Shown here piece after piece: positions 32,204 through 41,973 of a stretch of DNA of 64,000 nucleotides. Position numbers and translations under genes: made by a program. Location: assembly GCF_016734805.1 (NCBI RefSeq), contig NZ_JAERQG010000002.1:62001-126000 (forward strand), read 5' to 3'. Position 1 is the first letter of the stretch, and each line of letters opens with the position of its first letter. The notes beneath the pieces are model-generated. The model had not been told where the DNA came from. It made no database searches and worked only from the letters and a program-made list of their open reading frames with translations. The stretch is from Marivirga atlantica. Lineage in GTDB: Bacteria > Bacteroidota > Bacteroidia > Cytophagales > Cyclobacteriaceae.

Positions 32204-33407
32204 TCTCCTCAACTAAAATTTTCAAGATGTCATCTCCCACATGTTTCCAGCTTCTACTCGAAGCTGCTTCTTTGTTTTTTTCTATGGCTTTCTTAACAAG
32301 CTTTGGATTGGCTAAAACTTTCTCCACTTCCTCTACATAATCAGCTATAGCATCACTTTTAGGAATAAAACAATTTTTCAATACCTCAATTGCTCCACTA
32401 TGTTGGCTAATCACAATAGGTAAGTCGTTTAGAGCTGCTTCCATGGCTACTAAACCGAAAGGTTCTGAAATAGATGGAACCACCAGCGCCTTGCTTTCTC
32501 TCATAAGGGCATGGAGCGCACGTCTTTCCAATAAGCCCGTAAAACTGAAATTACCGGAAAGACCTTTTTCGTTAATCTTGCTCACTACTTCCTGAGCCAG
32601 CTCACCATCACCGGCAATTACAAACTTGAGGTCTTTATGTTCTATTAGTAACTGAGCAGCTATTTCAATAAATGCAAACACCCCTTTTTGCTGGCTTAAA
32701 CGCCCAGCAAACAAAATAATGTTTTCCTCAAAAGGAGAAGAATAGTCAACAGCTTTTAATGGGTCAATTCCTAGAGAGACCACTTTGATCTTCTGTTTAT
32801 CAATGCCATATACTTTATGTATAATATCAGCATGGTACTGGCTAACAGCAATTATGACATCTGCCGCTTGCATGCCTTCTTTTTCCAGTTGGTAAATCCA
32901 TGAGGAGGACTTTTTACCTACTCTGTCATAATCCAAAGCATGTATGTGCAAAACAAATGGCTTGTTATATTTGGTTTTGAGCTGCATGGCGGCTCCTATA
33001 GATAACCAGTCGTGCGCATAAATCAAATCATAATTTAAGGTAGCCACTTCCTCCATTACTGATTTATTATATTGATTCAGTGCTTCCTGTATTTCTATGG
33101 AGAAATCAATTACTTCCTCTTGATTAGTAGTGTCTTTTGAAGCATGATAAAAATAGGGTGTTAGCAGCGATTCCACATTAATCTGAACTGCTGTGGCATC
33201 AACAGACTTGGCATCTAACAAGCGCTCTTCTATAGTAACAGAAATATGTTTTTCATCACTTGATTGACTCAATTCAGTAGCAGCCGAAGGTGATATAATG
33301 GTTAAATCAAGCTCCTGACTGAGTGCTTTGGCAATATTTTCTGTTGCTAGTCCTAAACCATAGTTTTGGATTTCTGACTTAGATGGACCGATCATTAAGA
33401 TTTTCAT
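32196..33407 (-). CDS. GT4-family glycosyltransferase (alpha-glucan locus)
   Basis: 403 residues with GT-B fold. N-terminal ILMIGPSKSEIQNYGLGLATENIAKAL binds acceptor; C-terminal FAGRLSQQKGVFAFIEIAAQL and SISEPFGLVAMEAAL (the EPFGLVxxE nucleotide-sugar motif of GT4) bind donor. It sits between GH57-like and GH31 genes, divergent to a glycogen synthase. This grouping recurs in Bacteroidota glycogen/maltodextrin loci, so the likely role is alpha-glucan synthesis or branching support; the donor (ADP- or UDP-glucose) is not determinable. Confidence 0.85.
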   Translation of the reverse strand: MKILMIGPSKSEIQNYGLGLATENIAKALSQELDLTIISPSAATELSQSSDEKHISVTIEERLLDAKSVDATAVQINVESLLTPYFYHASKDTTNQEEVIDFSIEIQEALNQYNKSVMEEVATLNYDLIYAHDWLSIGAAMQLKTKYNKPFVLHIHALDYDRVGKKSSSWIYQLEKEGMQAADVIIAVSQYHADIIHKVYGIDKQKIKVVSLGIDPLKAVDYSSPFEENIILFAGRLSQQKGVFAFIEIAAQLLIEHKDLKFVIAGDGELAQEVVSKINEKGLSGNFSFTGLLERRALHALMRESKALVVPSISEPFGLVAMEAALNDLPIVISQHSGAIEVLKNCFIPKSDAIADYVEEVEKVLANPKLVKKAIEKNKEAASSRSWKHVGDDILKILVEENE

Positions 33408-33428
33408 TGGTTGATATTTAAGGTTTTC

Positions 33429-35891
33429 CTAATATTCTATTTTAATCTCACTAAAGAGCTTATCAGCCATGAATTTTATGTTATTATTTTCCTGCTGAAA
33501 ATTGACAGATTCCCCATCTATGCTGATGTTTTGCGGAGCTTGTTTTAAAGCATGTAGACTTATTTCAAACTGTTTAAACGCTGACTGATAGTCGCCCTCA
33601 GTTGTTTGGATAATGAGGTGTTTGTTGTCGGCATGTTCTTGAGTGAAGGTTCTAATGGTGCTTAAGCCTCTTTCAAAATCCTTGGTATGTCCATCGTCTT
33701 CATAAAGGGTTGAGGTGGTTTTGTCATCACCGACATAAACATGCAGGCTTAGTGCTTCAGGTTCAAACTCATCGGTATATTGCATTTTTGGCTGCATACA
33801 TATGATGCCTCCGGCTTTAACAAACAGAGGAATTTGATCGAGAGGTGCTTGAACTTTTATTTCTTGTTTACCTTCAATAAGCTCATCAGTCCAGTAATTA
33901 ATCCATTTGCCTTCCGGTAAATACATCAGCCTGCTTACAGCTTCTTTTTCCGAAATTGGGCACACTAACAAATGCTCTCCAAAAAGAAATTCTTCCTCTC
34001 TGTTCAGGGTCTCTTTATCATATTGGTAAGCCATTGAAATAGAACGGATCATTGGGTCTCCGAACTCGGCATATTGCCAGTAGGTAGTATACAAATAAGG
34101 CATGAGTTCATACCTTAATTCAATAAACCTCCTGACGATGCTGAGGTATTTATCTTCAAATTGCCAAGGCTCCTTATCGCCATGGTCACCTGATGAATGT
34201 GTTCTGAAAAAAGGATGAAATGTTGCTAATTGAATCCAGCGTGTGTAAAGTTCTCCATCAGGTGAACCTATAAACCCACCAACATCCGATCCTGCAAAGG
34301 AAACGCCAGATGCCGCTAGCCTCTGGCACTGTACATTGGCAATTTTCAGATGTTCCCAGCTAGCCATATTATCGCCCGTCCAAACAGAGCTGAATCGTTG
34401 AATTCCTGCAAAAGCAGAACGCGTAATAGTAAAGCTTCTTTCATTGCCGTTGAATTTCTCAAGCCCTTCATAAGTAGCCCGAGCCATTTGCATGCCGTAT
34501 ACATTATGGCCTTTTCGGTGACTACATGGATGCCCTTCATAATGATGTCTTACATCTCTGGGGAAGGTGCCTTCTTCAAAAACAGCAGGCTCGTTCATGT
34601 CATTCCAAACCCCGGCTACGCCATCACCAACCAATCCACCAAACAAACCTGACCACCACTGCCTGGCTTCAGGATTGGTGAAGTCAGGGAAATGGCATGG
34701 TCCGGGCCAAACGCTTCCCTTGAATCTGGCGCCATCCATCCTGGTACAAAAGTAATTGTGGTATACACCTTGTTGGTAAACAGGGTAGTAAGGATCAATC
34801 TTAATCCCTGGATCTATGATGACAATAGTTTTGAAGCCTTGCTTTCGGAGGTCCGCTATCATCTTTTTAGGATCGGGAAAACGCTTATTATCCCATGTGA
34901 AGCATCGGTAACCATCCATGTAATCTATGTCAAGGTGGATAACATCACATGGTATTTTCTTTGAACGAAAGTTGTCAGCTAGTTCTCTTACTGTACTTTC
35001 AGGATAATAGCTCCATTTGCTTTGGTGATAACCCAAAGCCCATTTTGGAGGCATAGGTGAACGCCCTGTTAATTCAGTATACTCTTTTACAACATCCGTT
35101 AAATCCGGGCCATAGATGAAATAATAGCGCATTTCACCACCCTGTGCCCAGAAACTTAATGCTTCTTTTCGCTCTTTCCCAAAGTCAAAAAATGTTCTGA
35201 AGGAGTTGTCCAGAAAAATGCCATATCCTAATCCATCTTTTAAGCCTGTAAAAAATGGAATGTTTTTATAGACAGGATCAGTTTCATTTCCGTAGCCGTA
35301 GCAGTCGGTGCCCCATAATTCTCTTCTGGTTCCGTTCAGATTAAGTTTGCCGGTTTTATCACCCAGGCTGTAATATTTGTTTGCAGGGTCAGACTTGAGG
35401 GTGGTTATCACCACATCACCACCATACTTCTTTTCTTCCTTCCAATGGTAGCCTTTTTCATCTTCCATGATCACCTCATCCTTATCATTACATATTTTAA
35501 TGGTAAGGTCTTTCTTAGCTATATAGCACTTGAGCAAGGCTGTTTTAATAAGAATGTGCTCCTGCTGATCTTCAAACTTATAGCGTGCATCACCCGTGTT
35601 GTATTCGGGATCAATGGCATAGGAGAAATCATCTTCAAAATAGCCATCATTTGCATACCTAAATTTTAGGATTCTTTGATCTATGATATTAAGCAGCAAA
35701 ACTGAATTTTGAGCATAAACCTTCACTGACTGCTTTTTGAGCTTCCAGCTGATTAATTCACCAGGATAAAATTCTTGCTCCTTAGATTCTTTAAATTTTT
35801 CTATATAATTGCCTTCAAAATTCGCATCCTCTTGAACGCTGTCTTTTTGTTGTTCATCCATTATTGCACTCTTTAAAACAAGGCTTTGCAT
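33429..35891 (-). CDS. GH31 alpha-glucosidase
   Basis: 820 residues. N-terminal galactose-mutarotase-like domain, then a DUF4968-like region, then the GH31 TIM barrel with the nucleophile in GVWNDMNEPAVFE and the acid/base in FAGSDVGGF, a proximal beta-sandwich, and a C-terminal DUF5110-like domain. No signal peptide, so it is probably intracellular and cleaves glucose from alpha-glucans made or stored by the neighbours. ATG 35891 or 35861 (MDEQQ) are both possible; the latter gives a more usual N-terminus. About 200 A/T-rich bases separate it from the divergent glycogen synthase gene. Confidence 0.93.
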   Translation of the reverse strand: MQSLVLKSAIMDEQQKDSVQEDANFEGNYIEKFKESKEQEFYPGELISWKLKKQSVKVYAQNSVLLLNIIDQRILKFRYANDGYFEDDFSYAIDPEYNTGDARYKFEDQQEHILIKTALLKCYIAKKDLTIKICNDKDEVIMEDEKGYHWKEEKKYGGDVVITTLKSDPANKYYSLGDKTGKLNLNGTRRELWGTDCYGYGNETDPVYKNIPFFTGLKDGLGYGIFLDNSFRTFFDFGKERKEALSFWAQGGEMRYYFIYGPDLTDVVKEYTELTGRSPMPPKWALGYHQSKWSYYPESTVRELADNFRSKKIPCDVIHLDIDYMDGYRCFTWDNKRFPDPKKMIADLRKQGFKTIVIIDPGIKIDPYYPVYQQGVYHNYFCTRMDGARFKGSVWPGPCHFPDFTNPEARQWWSGLFGGLVGDGVAGVWNDMNEPAVFEEGTFPRDVRHHYEGHPCSHRKGHNVYGMQMARATYEGLEKFNGNERSFTITRSAFAGIQRFSSVWTGDNMASWEHLKIANVQCQRLAASGVSFAGSDVGGFIGSPDGELYTRWIQLATFHPFFRTHSSGDHGDKEPWQFEDKYLSIVRRFIELRYELMPYLYTTYWQYAEFGDPMIRSISMAYQYDKETLNREEEFLFGEHLLVCPISEKEAVSRLMYLPEGKWINYWTDELIEGKQEIKVQAPLDQIPLFVKAGGIICMQPKMQYTDEFEPEALSLHVYVGDDKTTSTLYEDDGHTKDFERGLSTIRTFTQEHADNKHLIIQTTEGDYQSAFKQFEISLHALKQAPQNISIDGESVNFQQENNNIKFMADKLFSEIKIEY

Positions 35892-36097
35892 AACAAAACC
35901 TCACACAAATTAAGATACTTATTGTATATAATACACTAAGTATCAGATATATTTTAGTATAGGTATTAATATTTAACGATTTATTAAATACTGTTCAAAT
36001 CATTTTTTAACTTAAACAGTAAATATTTGGATAGAGTAGGTTGGGGCAGGTGTAGTAGCCAAAGGCAATCGTTTTAAAATAGCTGAAAATTTAATCA

Positions 36098-37921
36098 ATG
36101 GCGGATAATAATGCATTTAATACTGATGAGCATTTACTGGCGGAAATCGCCTGGGAGGTTTGCAATCAGGTCGGTGGAATTTATACAGTAATTCGATCGA
36201 AAGTCCCAACTATGGTAAATAAATGGGGAGAAAATTATGTATTACTGGGGCCATACGCTAAAAAGGAGGCTAATACTGATTTTGAGGAGTTTGATTTTGA
36301 GCATCCCATTTTAAAAGAAGCTGTAGAAAATTGTCGCAACAAGGGGCTTGATATTAAAAGTGGCCATTGGTTGGTATCCGGCAGGCCTAAAACATTATTA
36401 TTCAATCATTTCTCTGTTTATCATGAGTTAGGTAATATCAAGTATTATTATTGGCAGAACCATACTATTGATTTTAACCAGCACGAACCTCTCTTAGATG
36501 AAGTACTTGCTTTCGGTTATATGGTACATCTATTTCTTTCCGAATTAACCAGAGTAGCCCTAAAGCATAAGGTAAAACCATTGGCTCATTTTCATGAATG
36601 GATGGCTGCATCAGCTTTACCAAATTTGCGGAGAGATCAGGTGCCGTTACAGACGGTATTTACCACACATGCTACACTGTTAGGCAGGTACCTCGCTATG
36701 AATGATCCTCGCTTTTATGATCATTTACCTTTTATGGATTGGTTGAAGGAAGCGCAATATTTTAACATTGAGGCTAATGTGAAACTTGAACGGGCTTGTG
36801 TTCATGGTGCACATGTTTTTACAACAGTCAGTGAAGTAACGGGCAAAGAATGCCTTCATCTGTTAGGAAGGAGTCCGGATTTGATACTTCCTAATGGACT
36901 AAATATTGAGCGATTTTCAGTGCTGCATGAAGTACAAAATCTCCATCATGAGTATAAGCAATTGTTGGAACAGTTTGTAATGGGACATTTCTTTCAGAGC
37001 TACTCTTTCGATCTTAACAAAACATTATACTTTTTTACTTCTGGTAGGTTTGAATATTCTAATAAAGGCTACGACCTCACTTTAGAAGCCTTGGCACGAT
37101 TGAATCATCGGCTTAAGGAAATGAACTCACCACTTACGGTGGTTATGTTTTTTATTACCCGGCAGCCGGTACAATCCATCAATCCTGATGTGCTAAATGC
37201 ACGTGCTATGCTCGATAAAATTCATACCAATAGTGAAGAAATTGTAGAGCAGATAAAACAGCGTTTGATCAGGCAGGCGGCAGCCAGCAAGGGTGATCAT
37301 AAACTTCCAAACCTGAACGACATGGTGGATGATTACTGGAAGCTAAGGCATAGAAGAACTATTCAATCCTGGAAAACAGATCAATTACCACCAGTGGTAA
37401 CGCATAATTTGGTTGACGACTCAAGTGATCAAATACTTAATTTCTTACGAACATCAAACCTGGTTAACAACAAAGAAGATAACGTTAAAATCGTATACCA
37501 TCCGGATTTCATTTCTTCCACTAATCCTCTTTTTGGAATGGAATATGATGATTTTGTGCGAGCATGCCATCTGGGCGTATTCCCAAGTTATTATGAGCCA
37601 TGGGGCTATACGCCCTTAGAATGTCTCGCAAGAGGGGTAGCTGCTATTACCTCTGATTTGTCGGGTTTTGGTGATTATATGAAAAATGTTGACATAGGTG
37701 ATGAACAGCACGGCATGTTTATAGTTAAAAGAGCTAATAAGAGCTTTGATGAGTCCGCTGAGGAGCTTTGTAATACTATGTTGAAATTTATTCAGAATAG
37801 CAGTAGAGCGCGTATTGATATGCGGAATAAATCGGAGGATTTATCAGAATGCTTTGACTGGAAAAATTTATACAGTGCTTACGAAAAGAGCTACATCAAG
37901 GCGTCAGAAACACTTTTTTAA
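36098..37921 (+). CDS. GT3-type glycogen synthase
   Basis: 607 residues of the eukaryote-like GT3 glycogen synthase family found in many Bacteroidota. The donor-site lid near the start is IAWEVCNQVGGIYTVIRSK, followed by HFHEWMAASALPNLR, TTHATLLGRYLAMN, TVSEVTGKECLHLLGR and LPNGLNIERF. The C-terminal catalytic EPWGYTPLECLARGVAAITSDLSGFGDY includes the E-x7-E pair. Transfers glucose from a nucleotide sugar to glycogen. The C-terminal Arg-rich allosteric tail of animal enzymes is absent. Divergent to the GH31-GT4-GH57 operon, forming one glycogen locus; followed 17 bases later by DUF4301. Confidence 0.92.
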   Translation: MADNNAFNTDEHLLAEIAWEVCNQVGGIYTVIRSKVPTMVNKWGENYVLLGPYAKKEANTDFEEFDFEHPILKEAVENCRNKGLDIKSGHWLVSGRPKTLLFNHFSVYHELGNIKYYYWQNHTIDFNQHEPLLDEVLAFGYMVHLFLSELTRVALKHKVKPLAHFHEWMAASALPNLRRDQVPLQTVFTTHATLLGRYLAMNDPRFYDHLPFMDWLKEAQYFNIEANVKLERACVHGAHVFTTVSEVTGKECLHLLGRSPDLILPNGLNIERFSVLHEVQNLHHEYKQLLEQFVMGHFFQSYSFDLNKTLYFFTSGRFEYSNKGYDLTLEALARLNHRLKEMNSPLTVVMFFITRQPVQSINPDVLNARAMLDKIHTNSEEIVEQIKQRLIRQAAASKGDHKLPNLNDMVDDYWKLRHRRTIQSWKTDQLPPVVTHNLVDDSSDQILNFLRTSNLVNNKEDNVKIVYHPDFISSTNPLFGMEYDDFVRACHLGVFPSYYEPWGYTPLECLARGVAAITSDLSGFGDYMKNVDIGDEQHGMFIVKRANKSFDESAEELCNTMLKFIQNSSRARIDMRNKSEDLSECFDWKNLYSAYEKSYIKASETLF

Positions 37922-37938
37922 TTCTAGATTTTTACAAA

Positions 37939-39444
37939 ATGAACCAGGAACAAAAAAACGAGATACAGCAAATGGGTAAGTCTGTCGAAAGAGTTGAAGA
38001 GCAGCTTGATCGATTTAAAAATGGTTTCCCATATCTAAAGATTAAAAAGCCTGCTACTGTTGAGAGTGGCATTATAAAACTGTCAGAAAAGAGTTTAAAT
38101 CAGTTTATTGCCTTTTATGAGCAGCGTTCTTACCAATATAACATTACTAAATTTGTTCCTGCAAGTGGGGCTGCCAGCCGTATGTTCAAAAGGCTTTTTG
38201 CCTTTTTGGAAGAGGATGAATCAGTGGCTGAATCAGATGAATTCTTGAAAAAGTTCTTCGGTGAATTGGAAAAATTTGCCTTTGTAAAGTCATTAAATAA
38301 GCAGTTAGAAGCTCAGGGCACCTCGGTAGAGGAAGCAAAAAATCATAAGCATTATCATCAGATAGTAAAGGCTTTATTATTACCTGAAGGGCTTAATTAT
38401 GGTGAGCTGCCAAAAGGGTTATTGGAGTTTCACCGTTATGGTGATTATGCCAAAACTGCTACCTCTGAACATTTCACAGAAGGTGAAAATTATGCTAAAG
38501 GAATAGACGGAGTAGTACACCTTCATTTTACAGTTTCACCAGAACATCAGCAAGCTTTTGATAAGCATGTGCACGAATTAAGAAAGGGATTTAACGATTT
38601 TGAGGTGAGCTTCTCACAACAAGATCCTGCAACGGATACTATTGCAGTTACACCTGAAAATGAGCCTTTTAAAGAAGAAGATGGAAGCATCTTATTTCGA
38701 CCTGCAGGGCATGGTGCTTTGATTGAGAATCTCAATAAAATTGATTCTGATATAGTTTTTATTAAAAATATCGATAATGTGGTGCCTGACCGATACAAGG
38801 AGGAAACCATTATGTACAAAAAGGCATTAGGTGGTTTACTAATGAGTGTACAGAATCAGTTATTTTCTCACTTAGAAAAACTCGAACGTAACATCAATGA
38901 ACTTGAACTGATAGAAGTTGAGGAGTTTGCACGAGAAGAGTTGATGCTAAGCTTCAAATCTGATTATAACGAATTGCCTTTTGTTGAAAAGATTGGCTAT
39001 TTACAATATTTACTTCACAGACCATTACGCGTTTGTGGCATGGTGAAGAATACGGGAGAACCTGGAGGTGGTCCTTTTTGGGTAGAGGAGAATGATGGTT
39101 CATATAGCTTGCAAATTGTGGAAACTTCTCAGTTTAATCCAAATGATAGTGAAGCACAGGAAGCTTTAAAGTCAGCCACGCATTTCAATCCTGTAGATTT
39201 GGTTTGTGCTTTTAAGGACTATGCAGGAAGAAAATTTGATTTGAGAAAATATGTTGACCCTGATACAGGCTTTATAACCGAAAAGTCAAAAAATGGAAAA
39301 GCATTGAAAGCACTTGAATTACCAGGGCTCTGGAATGGCGCTATGTCCAACTGGATTACTTTATTTGTTGAAGTCCCAATAGAAACATTTAATCCTGTAA
39401 AAACGGTGAATGATTTGCTAAGAAAGGAACACCAAGGTATTTAA
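37939..39444 (+). CDS. DUF4301 family protein, nucleotidyltransferase-like
   Basis: 501 residues matching DUF4301: FVPASGAASRMFKRLFAFLEE, YAKTATSEHFTEG, FRPAGHGALIENLNKIDSDIVFIKNIDNV, RVCGMVKNTGEPGGGPFWV. PASGAASRM and FRPxGHGAL, then IDNV, look like the nucleotide-binding loop and metal site of sugar nucleotidyltransferases, so a sugar-nucleotide role is a reasonable guess but unproven. Co-directional with, and 17 bases after, glycogen synthase, so probably in one transcript ended by the strong hairpin at 39475. Confidence 0.82.
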   Translation: MNQEQKNEIQQMGKSVERVEEQLDRFKNGFPYLKIKKPATVESGIIKLSEKSLNQFIAFYEQRSYQYNITKFVPASGAASRMFKRLFAFLEEDESVAESDEFLKKFFGELEKFAFVKSLNKQLEAQGTSVEEAKNHKHYHQIVKALLLPEGLNYGELPKGLLEFHRYGDYAKTATSEHFTEGENYAKGIDGVVHLHFTVSPEHQQAFDKHVHELRKGFNDFEVSFSQQDPATDTIAVTPENEPFKEEDGSILFRPAGHGALIENLNKIDSDIVFIKNIDNVVPDRYKEETIMYKKALGGLLMSVQNQLFSHLEKLERNINELELIEVEEFAREELMLSFKSDYNELPFVEKIGYLQYLLHRPLRVCGMVKNTGEPGGGPFWVEENDGSYSLQIVETSQFNPNDSEAQEALKSATHFNPVDLVCAFKDYAGRKFDLRKYVDPDTGFITEKSKNGKALKALELPGLWNGAMSNWITLFVEVPIETFNPVKTVNDLLRKEHQGI

Positions 39445-39474
39445 ATTGCTAATTAGAAAAGCGTATAAAATAAG

Positions 39475-39505
39475 AGAGCTGCTATTCTGAATAGCAGCTC
39501 TTTTT
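39475..39505. terminator. Bidirectional terminator between DUF4301 and kbl
   Basis: AGAGCTGCTATT and AATAGCAGCTCT are perfect 12-base inverted repeats with a CTG loop, followed by TTTTT on the plus strand. Genes converge here (kbl stop at 39527), so it can serve both. Confidence 0.88.
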
Positions 39506-39526
39506 AAATGAAGTTGAAAGATTCTA

Positions 39527-40717
39527 TTAAGAGATAATGCCTAGCTCTTTGCCCACTTTTGTAAAGGAAGCAATGGCTTTATCTAAATGTTCTTTTTCAT
39601 GACCTGCCGAAAGCTGTACCCTGATTCTTGCCTGCTCTTTCGGTACAACAGGATAAAAGAAACCAATTACGTAAATGCCTTCTTCTAATAGTCTGTCAGC
39701 AAATTTTTGTGAAAGTGCTGCATCATAAACCATGATTGGTACAATGGCAGAATCTCCATCTTTAATATCAAAACCCGCTGACTTGATCTCCTTTTTGAAA
39801 TAATTCACGTTGTCTTCGAGCTTATCTCTTAGCTCAGTAGAGCTACTCAATAAATCAAATACAGCAATTGAGGCTCCCACAATTGATGGCGCTAAAGAGT
39901 TGGAGAAAAGATACGGTCTTGACTTCTGACGCAACATATCTATAATCTCCTTTTTACCTGAAGTAAAACCACCCATGGCACCACCAAGCGCTTTGCCTAG
40001 TGTTCCAGTAATGATATCAACACGACCCATTACATTATTAAGTTCATGTGTCCCTCTGCCGGTTTTACCAATAAATCCTGTTGCATGGCAGTCGTCCACC
40101 ATTACTAAGGCATCATATTTATCCGCCAGGTCACAAATTTTATCTAATTGAGCCACATAGCCATCCATAGAGAAAACACCGTCAGTTACAATGATTTTGC
40201 TTTTAGCATCTTTGGCTTTTTTTAATTGTTCCTCTAGGTCAGCCATATCATTGTTTTGATATCTGTATCTGGCTGCTTTACAAAGCCTAACACCATCAAT
40301 GATAGAGGCGTGATTCAAAGAATCTGAAATAATAGCATCCTCCGGCCCAAGAATAGGTTCAAAAACACCACCATTAGCATCGAATGCCGCAGCATAAAGA
40401 ATGGTGTCTTCCATCCCGAGGAAGTCAGCTATTTTCTGCTCAAGTTCTTTATGGATGTCTTGCGTTCCACAAATAAAGCGAACTGATGACATTCCGAAGC
40501 CATGGGTGTCTAATGCTTGCTTAGCAGCTTCCAATACCTTAGGATGTGATGATAATCCGAGGTAGTTATTTGAGCAAAAGTTTAGGACTTCTTTACCTGT
40601 GGTAGTTTTTATTTCTGCTCCTTGCGGAGTAGTAATGATACGTTCTCTCTTATATAATCCGTCTTTATCGAGCTGTTCAAGCTCATTCTGTAGTTTAACT
40701 TGTAATGCTCCGTACAT
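39527..40717 (-). CDS. kbl: Glycine C-acetyltransferase (2-amino-3-ketobutyrate CoA ligase)
   Basis: PLP enzyme of the alpha-oxoamine synthase family; cleaves 2-amino-3-ketobutyrate with CoA to glycine and acetyl-CoA in threonine degradation. 396 residues, as usual. [36 protein letters not shown] and the PLP-binding Lys in [15 protein letters not shown] are present. No threonine dehydrogenase (tdh) is adjacent. A TATCTTTG promoter-like box lies 37 bases upstream of the ATG. Within the family 8-amino-7-oxononanoate synthase is the main alternative, but length and [12 protein letters not shown] favour Kbl. Confidence 0.93.
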   Translation of the reverse strand: MYGALQVKLQNELEQLDKDGLYKRERIITTPQGAEIKTTTGKEVLNFCSNNYLGLSSHPKVLEAAKQALDTHGFGMSSVRFICGTQDIHKELEQKIADFLGMEDTILYAAAFDANGGVFEPILGPEDAIISDSLNHASIIDGVRLCKAARYRYQNNDMADLEEQLKKAKDAKSKIIVTDGVFSMDGYVAQLDKICDLADKYDALVMVDDCHATGFIGKTGRGTHELNNVMGRVDIITGTLGKALGGAMGGFTSGKKEIIDMLRQKSRPYLFSNSLAPSIVGASIAVFDLLSSSTELRDKLEDNVNYFKKEIKSAGFDIKDGDSAIVPIMVYDAALSQKFADRLLEEGIYVIGFFYPVVPKEQARIRVQLSAGHEKEHLDKAIASFTKVGKELGIIS

Positions 40718-40753
40718 AGCAATCTGTTTATATTGTAAGTTTTTTTAATAAGA

Positions 40754-40761
40754 CAAAGATA
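40754..40761 (-). promoter_or_regulatory. Promoter -7 box candidate of kbl
   Basis: TATCTTTG on the minus strand, an exact TAnnTTTG match, 37 bases before the kbl ATG and after the terminator of the preceding gene, where a promoter is required. Confidence 0.5.
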
Positions 40762-40804
40762 TCAAATGTTTGTTTGCTGTCATCCCTTTTAAAAAGGACA
40801 TAAA

Positions 40805-40834
40805 AAAAGCTATTCCGTTTTAGAAATAGCTTTT
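40805..40834 (-). terminator. Terminator after the DUF6588-like gene
   Basis: Read on the minus strand, AAAAGCTATT pairs with AATAGCTTTT and is followed by a T-run (plus-strand A-run 40802-40808), 18 bases after the stop codon. Confidence 0.8.
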
Positions 40835-40852
40835 CATGATTTGTTTCAGTAA

Positions 40853-41911
40853 TTACCTGATGTTGATACCAAAGCCAACAGTAGTAGTATTATACTTTTG
40901 GAAAGTATAATCTGCATGAAGTGATAATACCCACAAAATTTTCAATCTGGCACCAATGGTGAATCTAGGACCTCCACTACCGTCAAAATCAATCCCAACA
41001 GGATCGGTAACAGTTACTTCTCCTCCTGTACCATCATCGAAAGTATAATCTCCTAATACATTGAATGACGAATTAACAATGTTAAAACCTAAGCCGGCAT
41101 AAGGAGTGAAGAACAATAATTTCTTTGATATTATTGCCTGAACAGTGGTAGCACTAGAAGTGAATTCTGCGTATTGTCCTTTTTCTTGATCTATATAATA
41201 TTCGCTTGTAATCTTATTAAAGCCAAAGAATCCTGATAAGTCAAAAGGAAGCAATTTCATGCCAGGAATCCATTGCTTTACATCATGCTTAATACCGAAT
41301 CCAAATTGTTTGAAGCTAACATCATCAACATTTATCTCAGGAGTAAACCTTATTACTAACTCAGTTTTTTTAACTATACCAATACCTAATTGAACGCTTG
41401 GTACCGGAACAGCTAAGGGTCCAGGAAATTCATCAAGTCCTAGTCCATCAGGAACTCCAAATTGTTGTGTATCATTTACAGTTACACCTCCAGCTAGTTC
41501 TCTGGAACCAGAAACTTCTAAAACTCCTTCACCGCTATATTCTCCACCGGCAAAAGTAGGTAACATTTCTCCGCTAAGTGAAGCTCCCGTAGTTTCGTTA
41601 ACTAAATCTATATTGTTATAATCTGCACCTATGAATTCAAACATTTTTTCTGAATCAGGAATAGCTGCTAAACTAACAGTTGTTGTTAAATCAAAACCTA
41701 AAGTTTTGTGAGGTCTTGCAGTATTATACCAACCATTCGCTAATCCATTGCCTAATGAGCCTGCAAATGGGTTCATGTAGTTCTTCAGGTAGGTGTTTGC
41801 ATCCTGAGATGAAGAGTTTATTACTTCCTCAAAATTTTGAGCGTTTAAAGAATTTAACATTAACAAACTAGCTAATGCTAATCCTAATAAGTATTTGTAA
41901 GATTGTTTCAT
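40853..41911 (-). CDS. DUF6588-like exported beta-barrel protein
   Basis: 352 residues from ATG 41911 with a signal peptide (YKYLLGLALASLLMLNSLNAQ). The N-terminal motif DANTYLKNYMNPFAGSLGNGLANGWYNTARPHKTLGFDLT is that of DUF6588 proteins, which I recall as common in Bacteroidota. The rest alternates hydrophobic strands and ends RLKILWVLSLHADYTFQKYNTTTVGFGINIR, a typical outer-membrane barrel end. Function unknown. The longer frame from a TTG at 41956 only precedes the signal peptide and was rejected. Single-gene transcript with its own terminator. Confidence 0.7.
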   Translation of the reverse strand: MKQSYKYLLGLALASLLMLNSLNAQNFEEVINSSSQDANTYLKNYMNPFAGSLGNGLANGWYNTARPHKTLGFDLTTTVSLAAIPDSEKMFEFIGADYNNIDLVNETTGASLSGEMLPTFAGGEYSGEGVLEVSGSRELAGGVTVNDTQQFGVPDGLGLDEFPGPLAVPVPSVQLGIGIVKKTELVIRFTPEINVDDVSFKQFGFGIKHDVKQWIPGMKLLPFDLSGFFGFNKITSEYYIDQEKGQYAEFTSSATTVQAIISKKLLFFTPYAGLGFNIVNSSFNVLGDYTFDDGTGGEVTVTDPVGIDFDGSGGPRFTIGARLKILWVLSLHADYTFQKYNTTTVGFGINIR

Positions 41912-41973
41912 ATTGATGATTTTAAATTGAAAAGTCGTTACGTTATTGATTAACAATATTTAATATTTAGACA

